A program made the position numbers and the translations under genes. Shown piece by piece: positions 1 through 6,396 of a DNA stretch of 7,977 nucleotides. The stretch covers positions 1 to 7,977 of the forward strand of contig DAOVQH010000102.1 of the NCBI GenBank assembly GCA_030628755.1, written 5' to 3'. The notes beneath the pieces were generated by a model. That model was not told the origin of the DNA, searched no databases, and was given only the letters and a program-made list of their open reading frames with translations. The DNA comes from Candidatus Cloacimonadota bacterium. Its GTDB lineage: Bacteria; Cloacimonadota; Cloacimonadia; Cloacimonadales; TCS61. Positions within the stretch are counted from its first letter, which is position 1. The number at the start of each line of letters is the position of its first letter.

Positions 1-2408
1 AAGAGATTATATCCGATTGCTCCTTTAACGATAAGTTTTAGGTCATTTGCTTTTATCAATGAGAAATTATTTATAGATAACACACTATCCTTTTGCACTG
101 CATGTAATTCAATAGAATTTGCTTTGAAATTCCTGGATTTGAAATTTTCAACATACATATCGATTTTGAATTCATTTTCTTTTTTTTGCTTTGAATAAAA
201 AAACCTACCTGTCACATTCCCCTGTAAACTGGCTGTTGAAAAGATATCTTGCAATTCAAGAGTATCTATTTTCCCGATTGCAATTATGCTCAATTCCGGT
301 TTTAGAAAGATTTGGCTATTAATATCGAGTATTTTTTCCTTCCTGCTGGAAATATGACTGTCATCTATCTTAATAAAGTTATTATTCCCATTTAAGTTAA
401 GTTGAAGAGCAAGTTCCTTCATCTCACCGAAACGGAAATCATCAACCAGAATTTCTCCAGATAATGCTCCATCTTTACGATTATCATAATCTATATTAAA
501 ATTTACATTACCTTTCAACTTACTGGATGCATCATAACTCATAAAATATTTTGCAAAATCGCGAATCTTAATCTTTTCTCCGGAGAGTGTCATACCAAAA
601 TTGAAAGAGGGTTTCAGTCTTACCCAGGTGTTAATATCAATATTCTTATTTATTTTGAATTGTTTAGTTTGAATGCTGTCTAAAGTTCCCTCAGCCAAAA
701 GATTTATTTCAAAAGGTTCATAATTGAATTTTGCATTATGAGACCTTAAATTGAAAAATGATTTTTTATTTGTAAGGTCTAAAACAACATTTGTTTTTAT
801 CCTGCCATCCAGTTTGCCAAAATCTCGATCATAGGCTCTTATCGTGGAAGAAGCTACTATACTAAACTTATTTGCTTCAATATCGAGATTTCCAGAAATC
901 AGAGGAAGAGTTTTACCCTGGAAGGCTGAGTTGAGATCAAATCGTTTGAATTTCAGTTTTGTGCTTATTTCTTTTGTCTTTATATTACCGGTGCAGAATA
1001 AAGTTACATCTTCCTTTTCTCTTCCAAAATCAATGGTAAAATCATTTCCTTTCAAATCAGCTTTTAGGAGTAGATCCTGGATTTTAAATTTAGGGTTTTG
1101 AGCAATTATATCACTAAGAATAACAGAAGCGAAAAGCTTTTTATCATAAAGAATATCAGAGTCTAATTTACCTTTAATTTCCAGGGTATTACTTTTCCAA
1201 CATAAATTATCCGAATACAGATTAAAATTAAAGTCTTTTCCAATATTGTACTTTCCATCTCCCTGTAATAAATTTTCTTCCCAGATCAGGTTTTTCAGTT
1301 TCAGAAAAATAGTTTTATTTTTGAATTCAGCAGTCAGGTTAATATCACTTAACTTCTGTTTAGCTATCACAATCTCTTCAGAAACTATTTCCGCATTAAT
1401 TTCAAGTTCAGAAACCTTACCGCTTATATTGAGAACAATTGATAGATTACCATTTAAAGATTTAAGATACTTTGATAGAGGAACATTATTTATTCTGAAA
1501 TCTGCTTTAACCTGACGACTTTTCGTGAAAACTTCATTCAACTTGACATTCCCTTGAATTCTATTTCCATCGAAGAAAAAATTGTTGAATTTCACTTCAG
1601 CAGATTTATCATTTCCGCTAAGATTTATATTTTTGCCTTTAGCATTTTTACCAAAAATATTTATCCTGGTATTCTTCAAATCCGCAGTATAAGAAAGTGT
1701 TTTATCCTTATATACGAGATAAAAATCCAAATTAGAAGAAATTTGTTTAATAACTGGTAGTTTAAGTTCTTCTGGAAAAAAATCCATAATTTTAAAGGAA
1801 GCTGATTCGATATTACCCTTACTCAAAATAAGATTAGCTTCAAGAATGGATATATCTCCCGATTTTGCATTTAAATTTATATCGGATTGAGAAGTGTTCA
1901 CAATTGAGATATTGATATCTTCCCAGGTATTTTTGAATTCTATTTTATCAGTTGTATATTCGATTGTCACATTCCCATTGTAAATATCTAATGCTTTGAA
2001 GTATCTGGTGATATCAGGTATTTTAGATTTTTCTTTTTTCTTCTTCCTTGGTTTTGGAACCACTTTATACTCAAAATTCGGCTCATATACTTTGATATGT
2101 TTTATAGACCTCAAATTCTTAAAATTTGAAAAAACTAGTTTAAGAAGATTGTATTCTACGTATAATTGTTTTATCTCTAATTTAAAACTATCAGCTTTTT
2201 TAATCTGTAATCCTATAACTTTCAGTTGTTTATCGTTAAAATTGAAACTTTCTATTTTTACATCAGCTTGTAAAGTTTTCGAGATATAGCTTGAAAACTT
2301 TTTCTGAACTATCTCATCAACTTTCGCTAATCGTACAAGTACGAAAAAAGTTATATTGATAACAAAAACTATCAGTACAATTATTAAAAGCCACTTTTTG
2401 CTTTTCAC
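1..2408 (-). CDS. AsmA/TamB-like inner-membrane-anchored periplasmic protein, C-terminus beyond window
   Basis: One uninterrupted minus-strand frame gives 802 codons from a GTG at 2408-2406 to the window edge, so the protein is C-terminally truncated here. It begins with a Lys-rich tip and a single hydrophobic helix at about residues 6-26 (WLLIIVLIVFVIN...), followed by a very long stretch of short alternating hydrophobic/polar strands. A basic run lies at about 117-129 (KPRKKKKEK). The ALDIYNGNVTIEY segment near 139-151 resembles the 'v.i..g.i.y.d' strands of AsmA/DUF748/TamB proteins. Those families are inner-membrane-anchored, beta-rich periplasmic proteins linked to outer-membrane assembly or phospholipid transport; that role is inferred here. 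The upstream in-frame stop is TAG near 2430. No ATG lies between that stop and the GTG, and a weak GGA sits 8 nt before the GTG. It follows lolD by 21 nt, so co-transcription is likely. The exact subfamily cannot be fixed without the C-terminus. Confidence 0.8.
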   Translation of the reverse strand, partial: MKSKKWLLIIVLIVFVINITFFVLVRLAKVDEIVQKKFSSYISKTLQADVKIESFNFNDKQLKVIGLQIKKADSFKLEIKQLYVEYNLLKLVFSNFKNLRSIKHIKVYEPNFEYKVVPKPRKKKKEKSKIPDITRYFKALDIYNGNVTIEYTTDKIEFKNTWEDINISIVNTSQSDINLNAKSGDISILEANLILSKGNIESASFKIMDFFPEELKLPVIKQISSNLDFYLVYKDKTLSYTADLKNTRINIFGKNAKGKNINLSGNDKSAEVKFNNFFFDGNRIQGNVKLNEVFTKSRQVKADFRINNVPLSKYLKSLNGNLSIVLNISGKVSELEINAEIVSEEIVIAKQKLSDINLTAEFKNKTIFLKLKNLIWEENLLQGDGKYNIGKDFNFNLYSDNLCWKSNTLEIKGKLDSDILYDKKLFASVILSDIIAQNPKFKIQDLLLKADLKGNDFTIDFGREKEDVTLFCTGNIKTKEISTKLKFKRFDLNSAFQGKTLPLISGNLDIEANKFSIVASSTIRAYDRDFGKLDGRIKTNVVLDLTNKKSFFNLRSHNAKFNYEPFEINLLAEGTLDSIQTKQFKINKNIDINTWVRLKPSFNFGMTLSGEKIKIRDFAKYFMSYDASSKLKGNVNFNIDYDNRKDGALSGEILVDDFRFGEMKELALQLNLNGNNNFIKIDDSHISSRKEKILDINSQIFLKPELSIIAIGKIDTLELQDIFSTASLQGNVTGRFFYSKQKKENEFKIDMYVENFKSRNFKANSIELHAVQKDSVLSINNFSLIKANDLKLIVKGAIGYNL

Positions 2409-2429
2409 TTGATGATTCCGAATACAATC

Positions 2430-3101
2430 CTATAATTTTTTAAGAACCCCATTTTCAAGAAGATATTTGATATTCATTTTTTGAACAATCTCCATATTGT
2501 GGGTTACAATGACAAAAGTTTGTTCTTTAGTTTTGTTCAGTTTAATGATCAGATCTATTATTTCTTCACTGTGTTTTGCATCGAGGTTGCCAGTTGGTTC
2601 ATCAGCAAAAACAATTTCGGGACTGTTTATCAGAGCCCTGGCAACTGCAACTCTCTGCTGTTCACCACCACTTAACTGGTTCGGATAGTGATCTCTTCGA
2701 TCGTAAATATCAAGAACTTTAAGTAGCTTTTGGGATTCGATAATACTTTTTTTGAAATTCTTTGTTGCCAGGAACATTGGCATTGCCACATTTTCTTCTG
2801 CAGTGAAATCTTCCATTAAATAATGAAACTGGAAAACAAAACCTACTTTTTTATTTCTGAATTCGTTTACATTTTTATCGTTTACATTTATTTTTTCCCC
2901 GGAATAAAAGATTGAACCTTCATCTGCGCTATCCAGCATTCCCAGCAAATGTAAAAGCGTGCTTTTCCCGCTTCCGGATTCACCGGTTATGGCAATCATA
3001 TCTCCTCGCTGCACTTCAAAATTAACCCCTCTCAGCACTTCGAGTTTCCCGGAAGCTTCCTTATAACTTTTCTTCAAATTCTCGACTTTTAGCAAATTCA
3101 C
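2430..3101 (-). CDS. lolD: Lipoprotein-releasing ABC transporter ATP-binding protein (LolD-type)
   Basis: This 223-residue ATPase has the usual LolD length and all ABC motifs: Walker A GESGSGKST (40-48), Q-loop Gln91, signature LSGGEQQR (143-150), Walker B IVFADEPT with Asp167/Glu168, D-loop GNLD (171-174) and switch His201. The Q-loop neighbourhood, FQFHYLMEDFTAEENVAMP (90-108), matches the FQFHHLLPDFTALENV pattern that separates LolD from the related MacB and FtsE ATPases. LolD hydrolyses ATP on the cytoplasmic face of the LolCDE complex, which extracts mature lipoproteins from the inner membrane and hands them to the carrier LolA. The start codon is GTG, supported by a GGAG 7 nt upstream that lies just after the permease stop. 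The gene is 15 nt behind its permease partner. A MacB-like ATPase is the main alternative and less likely given the Q-loop sequence. Confidence 0.93.
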   Translation of the reverse strand: MNLLKVENLKKSYKEASGKLEVLRGVNFEVQRGDMIAITGESGSGKSTLLHLLGMLDSADEGSIFYSGEKINVNDKNVNEFRNKKVGFVFQFHYLMEDFTAEENVAMPMFLATKNFKKSIIESQKLLKVLDIYDRRDHYPNQLSGGEQQRVAVARALINSPEIVFADEPTGNLDAKHSEEIIDLIIKLNKTKEQTFVIVTHNMEIVQKMNIKYLLENGVLKKL

Positions 3102-3108
3102 CTGCTTA

Positions 3109-3112
3109 CTCC
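3109..3112 (-). promoter_or_regulatory. Ribosome binding site of lolD (GGAG)
   Basis: GGAG ends 7 nt before the GTG at 3101, inside the 15-nt gap after the permease TAG. It supports the GTG as the true start, since no ATG or other start lies closer to the first conserved residues. Confidence 0.65.
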
Positions 3113-3116
3113 AAAT

Positions 3117-4346
3117 CTATGTATTTCTTAAAATATCAGTAATATGCAACCTTGCTATATTTTTCAAAGGTACAATTGAAGCAACAAATACAATCAGTAT
3201 AGATGTACAAAGAATAACCAACCAGCTTAATAGGCTAAAATTCACATTGATTTTTTCCAGAAAATAAACATCACCTTTCAAAATAAAGAAAGTCTGCCAG
3301 CTTAGAAATTCAGCGATAAGCACACCTATAATCTGACCCAAACTAACAGCAATAAGCGAAATAATAAGAGTCTTTCCAATAAATATCTTCTGCAACATTT
3401 TATTTGAAGCTCCATATGCTTTTAAAATACCGAGTTCTTTCCTCTTTTCAATTATCGAAGTTGAAACAGAACTAACCACATTAAAAGAAGCAATTAAAAC
3501 TAGAAAGCTCAAAATTATGAATATAACCCATTTCTCAACTTTGAGAAGTGCAAATAAGTTACTGTTAAAATCAATCCATGAGCTTACCTGATACTCAAAA
3601 TCAAAGTTCATTTCCCATTTATAAGCAAGGAAATCTGCCCGTTCGATGTGCTCCTGTTTTAGTTTTACCTCGATCATTGTATATTCATCTTCAAACGAAC
3701 TGAACTCGGATGCTGTATCAAGATTTAGAAAAACATACTTACTGTCATATTCGTACATTCCGGACTTGTATAAACCCACGATTTTAAACTCTTCCTGTTT
3801 TGATTTTATACCCATTGGAGTTATCTTGGAACTCATCGGATAGATAAGTTTAAAAGTGTCACCAATCTCTAAACCCAATTCTTTAGCCAGCTTATAACCA
3901 ATTGCAATATCATACTTATTCTTTAATTCATAATTTCCTTGAAAAATATACTTTTTATATGAAGTCGGTTGATTTTCCATTCTCCAATTTATGCCACGGA
4001 TAATTGCACCCTTTATGCGATTGCCATTAGAAGCCATTGCCTGGGTAACTATTACTGGTGCTGAATTTTCCACTTCCGGTTGAGAAGATAAGAACTCACT
4101 TAGCTGTAGAATATCACTTTTTGACAAATTTTCCTCTACTGAGTTAAAAATATAAATGTGGGAATTAACTCCCAAAATTGTATTTTTCAGAACTGTTTCG
4201 TAACCTTCAAAAATGGAAAGAGCAACTGTGAGTGTGGCTACTGAAATTATAATGCCTATAACCATAAAAATGGAATCAAAACGAAGCCATTCTTTTTTTG
4301 GCGAAAATATATACTTTTTAAGAAAATAAATAACAACCTTATTCAT
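3117..4346 (-). CDS. Lipoprotein-releasing ABC transporter permease (LolC/LolE family)
   Basis: This 409-residue protein has the four-helix MacB/LolC layout: TM1 at about 26-48, a large periplasmic domain at about 50-270, then TM2 (272-294), TM3 (323-346) and TM4 (372-394). LolC/LolE-like features are the SWIDFNSNLFALLKVEKW segment (256-273) entering TM2, ASFNVVSSVST (286-296), and the cytoplasmic coupling segment KRKELGILKAYGAS (301-314). With LolD it would form the inner-membrane complex that lifts lipoproteins out of the bilayer. Only one permease gene is present before lolD, so the complex may be a homodimer (as in LolF-type systems) or may pair with a permease encoded elsewhere. I therefore give no C, E or F symbol. 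The ATG is first in the operon and lacks a clear Shine-Dalgarno; the preceding bases are AT-rich (AAACCACA). The family call is firm; the precise subunit is open. Confidence 0.9.
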   Translation of the reverse strand: MNKVVIYFLKKYIFSPKKEWLRFDSIFMVIGIIISVATLTVALSIFEGYETVLKNTILGVNSHIYIFNSVEENLSKSDILQLSEFLSSQPEVENSAPVIVTQAMASNGNRIKGAIIRGINWRMENQPTSYKKYIFQGNYELKNKYDIAIGYKLAKELGLEIGDTFKLIYPMSSKITPMGIKSKQEEFKIVGLYKSGMYEYDSKYVFLNLDTASEFSSFEDEYTMIEVKLKQEHIERADFLAYKWEMNFDFEYQVSSWIDFNSNLFALLKVEKWVIFIILSFLVLIASFNVVSSVSTSIIEKRKELGILKAYGASNKMLQKIFIGKTLIISLIAVSLGQIIGVLIAEFLSWQTFFILKGDVYFLEKINVNFSLLSWLVILCTSILIVFVASIVPLKNIARLHITDILRNT

Positions 4347-4351
4347 TGTGG

Positions 4352-4372
4352 TTTATGTTTATTTAACATAAA
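4352..4372. repeat. Perfect inverted repeat upstream of the Lol operon, possible operator
   Basis: The arms TTTATGTT (4352-4359) and AACATAAA (4365-4372) are exact reverse complements separated by the 5-nt TATTT. The repeat starts 5 nt before the permease ATG and overlaps the region where a minus-strand -10 box would lie. A dimeric repressor site is a reasonable reading. It is too AT-rich, and lacks the U-tract context, for a convincing terminator. An 8-bp AT-only-plus-one-GC arm can also arise by chance in such sequence. Confidence 0.35.
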
Positions 4373-4382
4373 TTTCTGTCAA
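4352..4382 (-). promoter_or_regulatory. Weak promoter candidate for the Lol/AsmA-like operon
   Basis: On the minus strand a perfect TTGACA lies at 4382-4377. The best -10-like hexamer is CATAAA at 4357-4352, with a long 19-nt spacer; the hexamer at 17 nt (AACATA) is poor. The -10 region coincides with the inverted repeat. The sigma-factor consensus of this lineage is unknown to me, so this is only a candidate. Confidence 0.22.
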
Positions 4383-4385
4383 TAT

Positions 4386-4414
4386 TTGTCTCTTCAATAT
4401 CAAGTTAAAATAAT
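4386..4414 (+). promoter_or_regulatory. Promoter candidate for the beta-helix gene pair
   Basis: TTGTCT (4386-4391) and AATAAT (4409-4414) are separated by exactly 17 nt and match the sigma-70 consensus at 4/6 and 5/6 positions. Transcription would start near 4421, leaving a leader of about 50 nt. It lies back to back with the minus-strand TTGACA at 4382-4377. A second, poorer pair is TTGCCA (4417-4422) with AATATT (4441-4446). Confidence 0.35.
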
Positions 4415-4460
4415 GCTTGCCAATGAGTTGTTAATTTCCGAATATTGAACTGTATTTCAT

Positions 4461-4466
4461 AGGAGG
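4461..4466 (+). promoter_or_regulatory. Strong Shine-Dalgarno AGGAGG
   Basis: AGGAGG ends 5 nt before the ATG at 4472. It is the best ribosome binding site in the window, fixes the start of the first beta-helix protein and suggests efficient translation. The Lol permease on the other side has no clear site. Confidence 0.8.
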
Positions 4467-4471
4467 CAACT

Positions 4472-6370
4472 ATGAACATTTCATTCAAAGTTTTAATTGT
4501 TGTTTTTCTGACTTTCTTCGTCAGTAGAATTTCAGCAATAATAATTAATGTACCAGGCGACCAGCAAACTATCCAGGCAGGAATTAATGTTGCAGTTGAT
4601 GGTGATACAGTTCTTGTACAACCAAATACTTATGTTGAGACTATTAATTACAGTGGAAAGAATATTACTGTTGCTTCGTTATTCTTAACAACTCAAGATA
4701 CAACCTATATTTCACAAACAATAATTGACGGAAATCAGAGTGGCAGTGTTGTAACATTTGAAAGTGGTGAAGATTCTACAACCGTTCTTTGTGGGTTTAC
4801 AATTACTAATGGAAATGCTAATCCTTATGGAGGTGGGATTTGTTGCTATAATTCCAGTCCGAGTCTGGTGAATGTAATTATAACAAATAATTCGGCTGAT
4901 AAGGGCAGTGGGATTTCCTGCACTGATTCCAGTCCGATTTTGGAGAATGTAACGATAGATAATAATTCGGCAGTTATTTATGGTGGAGGGATTTACAGCA
5001 CATTTTACTCCAATCCTAGTCTGGTAAATGTGACAATAGCGAATAATACGACTGATAATAATGGTGGTGGAATTTACTGCGGTGGTAATTCCAGTTCGAG
5101 TTTAGATAATGTGACGATAGCGAATAATTCGGCTGAGATTAGTGGAGGAGGGATTTACTGTGGATGGAATTCAAATATAGATTTATCCAACTCTACTGTA
5201 ATTGATAATTCTGCTAACTACAATGGTGGAGCTATTTGTATAATTGGATCAAGCCCGGAAATAAAACAATCAATAATTGAAGGAAATTCAGCTTTTGATG
5301 GAGGTGGGATTTATTGTTACGATAACTCTAATCCAGTAATTTCAAATAATAGAATAAATAATAACTCTGCAATAGTTAGTGGTGGTGGAATTTATTGTTA
5401 TAATGGATCAGTATCAAACATAATAAACAATGAATTCGGTTATAATGAAGCTTTGGTTGGTGGCGGTATAAGCATTTTAGATGCTAATCCATCAATAATA
5501 AATAACAATTTCAACCATAATGAAGCTGTAGAAGGAGGTGGAATTCATATTAGTGCTTCATCTTGTATAATAATCAATAATACAATTTCCAATAATACAG
5601 CAACTTATCAAGGTGGAGGAATTAGTATTACATATATATCCTCTCCTATTACAATAAACACGATTTTATGGGGAAATGAAGCTAACTTAAGTGGAAATGA
5701 AATATATATAAGACACTATGATTGTGAACCGGAATTTTATTATTGTGATATTCAAGGTGGTTTAAATGCGTTCGGTTATGGACAGGGAGTAAGCTTTAAT
5801 GGAGTTTATGAAAATAATTTGGATTCAGATCCATTATTTCTTGGTTCAGGAGAAAATCCATATTCATTACTTGAGTATTCTCCATGTATAGATGCCGGAA
5901 TACCCGATACAACAGGACTGAATTTACCTCCATGGGATATAATTGGTAACTTTCGAATCTGGGATGGAGATAACAATGGAAGTGCAATAATCGATATGGG
6001 TGCTTATGAATTCGGAGCTCCACCTTATGTGATAACAGATGAAAATATTATTACTAAAATTCCTGAAATTCATTTATACCAGAATTATCCAAACCCATTC
6101 AATCCGGCAGTTGCCGGAGCCGGTCGCAGTCCTGCAACAACGATAAGCTTTCAGATTCCAGTGAACGGTGAAGTAAATCTTTCAATTTATAACATCAAAG
6201 GACAAAAAATTAAAACAATTGTAAATGAAAAATTGGAACAAGGTTTGCATCTAATTATCTGGGATGGTAAAAATGATAACAATCAATATGTTGCTTCAGG
6301 AGTTTATTTCTACAAACTGAAAGTGAATAATAAGGATATCGCAATTAAAAAATGTTTGTTATTGAAATAA
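4472..6370 (+). CDS. Secreted right-handed beta-helix protein with choice-of-anchor-Q-like region and T9SS type A sorting domain
   Basis: This is a complete 632-residue exported protein. A signal peptide covers residues 1-22 (cleavage after ISA). An N-terminal cap follows at 23-114 (INVPGDQQTIQAGIN...DGDTVLVQP), the usual entry to pectate-lyase-like helices. Eleven beta-helix rungs come next, each marked by GGGI(Y)C-like turns at 120, 145, 171, 198, 225, 252, 277, 304, 330, 355 and 381. Residues 451-514 (DSDPLF...SPCIDAGIPD...IDMGAYEFG) match the choice-of-anchor Q pattern. The C-terminus (533-632) reads YQNYPNPFNP...TTISFQIP...LSIYNIKGQKIKT...ASGVYFYKLKVNN, a T9SS type A / FlgD-Ig-like sorting domain. 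The protein is probably a surface or extracellular adhesin-like or carbohydrate-binding protein. No pectate lyase catalytic residues could be identified, so no enzyme activity is claimed. The sorting domain carries an unusual 9-residue insertion at 547-555. The gene is followed after 26 nt by a paralogue. Confidence 0.9.
   Translation: MNISFKVLIVVFLTFFVSRISAIIINVPGDQQTIQAGINVAVDGDTVLVQPNTYVETINYSGKNITVASLFLTTQDTTYISQTIIDGNQSGSVVTFESGEDSTTVLCGFTITNGNANPYGGGICCYNSSPSLVNVIITNNSADKGSGISCTDSSPILENVTIDNNSAVIYGGGIYSTFYSNPSLVNVTIANNTTDNNGGGIYCGGNSSSSLDNVTIANNSAEISGGGIYCGWNSNIDLSNSTVIDNSANYNGGAICIIGSSPEIKQSIIEGNSAFDGGGIYCYDNSNPVISNNRINNNSAIVSGGGIYCYNGSVSNIINNEFGYNEALVGGGISILDANPSIINNNFNHNEAVEGGGIHISASSCIIINNTISNNTATYQGGGISITYISSPITINTILWGNEANLSGNEIYIRHYDCEPEFYYCDIQGGLNAFGYGQGVSFNGVYENNLDSDPLFLGSGENPYSLLEYSPCIDAGIPDTTGLNLPPWDIIGNFRIWDGDNNGSAIIDMGAYEFGAPPYVITDENIITKIPEIHLYQNYPNPFNPAVAGAGRSPATTISFQIPVNGEVNLSIYNIKGQKIKTIVNEKLEQGLHLIIWDGKNDNNQYVASGVYFYKLKVNNKDIAIKKCLLLK
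4503..4813 (+). repeat. Duplicated N-terminal segment, copy 1 (copy 2 at 6428-6738)
   Basis: This segment encodes the end of the signal peptide and the whole cap domain, and it aligns without gaps to 6428-6738. The first 24 bases are identical in both copies (4503-4526 and 6428-6451). Over mature residues 23-114 I count 76 of 92 identical residues. The flanking signal-peptide starts (MNISFKVLIVV and MKKLIILIIMI) and the downstream rungs are much less alike. Confidence 0.85.
4829..5629 (+). repeat. Degenerate beta-helix rung repeats, about 75-81 bp each
   Basis: These are coding repeats of 25-27 residues with the pattern GGGIYC-x(3-5)-S-x-P-x-L-x-NVTI-x-NNSA. Distances between successive GGGI turns are 25, 26, 27, 27, 27, 25, 27, 26, 25 and 26 residues. 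The rungs around 5020-5160 are most alike at the DNA level (the 'aatgtgac(a/g)atagcgaataa' core recurs), which points to recent copying there. Later rungs are more diverged. Confidence 0.8.
6110..6136 (+). repeat. 27-bp GC-rich in-frame insertion within the sorting domain
   Basis: The usual sorting-domain text NPFNP-x-TTISF is split here by nine extra residues, VAGAGRSPA (547-555). Of the 33 bases at 6104-6136, 24 are G or C, against an AT-rich surround. GTTGCCGG (6110-6117) and CCTGCAAC (6131-6138) pair at 7 of 8 positions across a 13-nt loop. CCGGCA and TGCCGG (6104-6109 and 6112-6117) form a second small palindrome. CCGGCA and CCTGCA flank the insertion as a near-duplication. It looks like a tiny mobile or palindromic element that kept the frame; that interpretation is inference. 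Confidence 0.55.
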
Positions 6371-6385
6371 ATAATATATTTTTAG

Positions 6386-6392
6386 AAGGGGG
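6386..6392 (+). promoter_or_regulatory. Shine-Dalgarno AAGGGGG of the second beta-helix gene
   Basis: This purine run ends 4 nt before the ATG at 6397, in the 26-nt gap after the first gene's stop. There is no hairpin plus T-run in that gap, so the two genes are likely translated from one transcript. Confidence 0.6.
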
Positions 6393-6396
6393 AATC

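Noticed and set aside
844..2289. Several plus-strand open frames of 68-97 codons (844-1101, 1246-1515, 1554-1760, 1996-2289)
   Set aside because: They lie entirely antisense to the continuous AsmA/TamB-like frame and have no ribosome binding site or recognisable domain. They are shadows of AT-rich coding sequence.
2481..2688. Two short plus-strand frames opposite lolD, and one at 3646-3843 opposite the permease
   Set aside because: They overlap strongly conserved ABC transporter coding sequence in the opposite direction and show no independent coding signs.
4508..4524. Small hairpin CTGAC-N7-GTCAG in the signal-peptide codons, present in both paralogues
   Set aside because: Only five base pairs; its presence in both genes is explained by the duplication of the whole 24-base segment.
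5796..6023. Minus-strand frame of 75 codons
   Set aside because: It is antisense to the anchor-Q-like region of the first beta-helix gene, with no supporting signal.
6371..6396. Possible terminator between the two beta-helix genes
   Set aside because: The 26-nt gap is AT-rich with no GC-rich stem followed by a T-run, and it mainly contains the next ribosome binding site.
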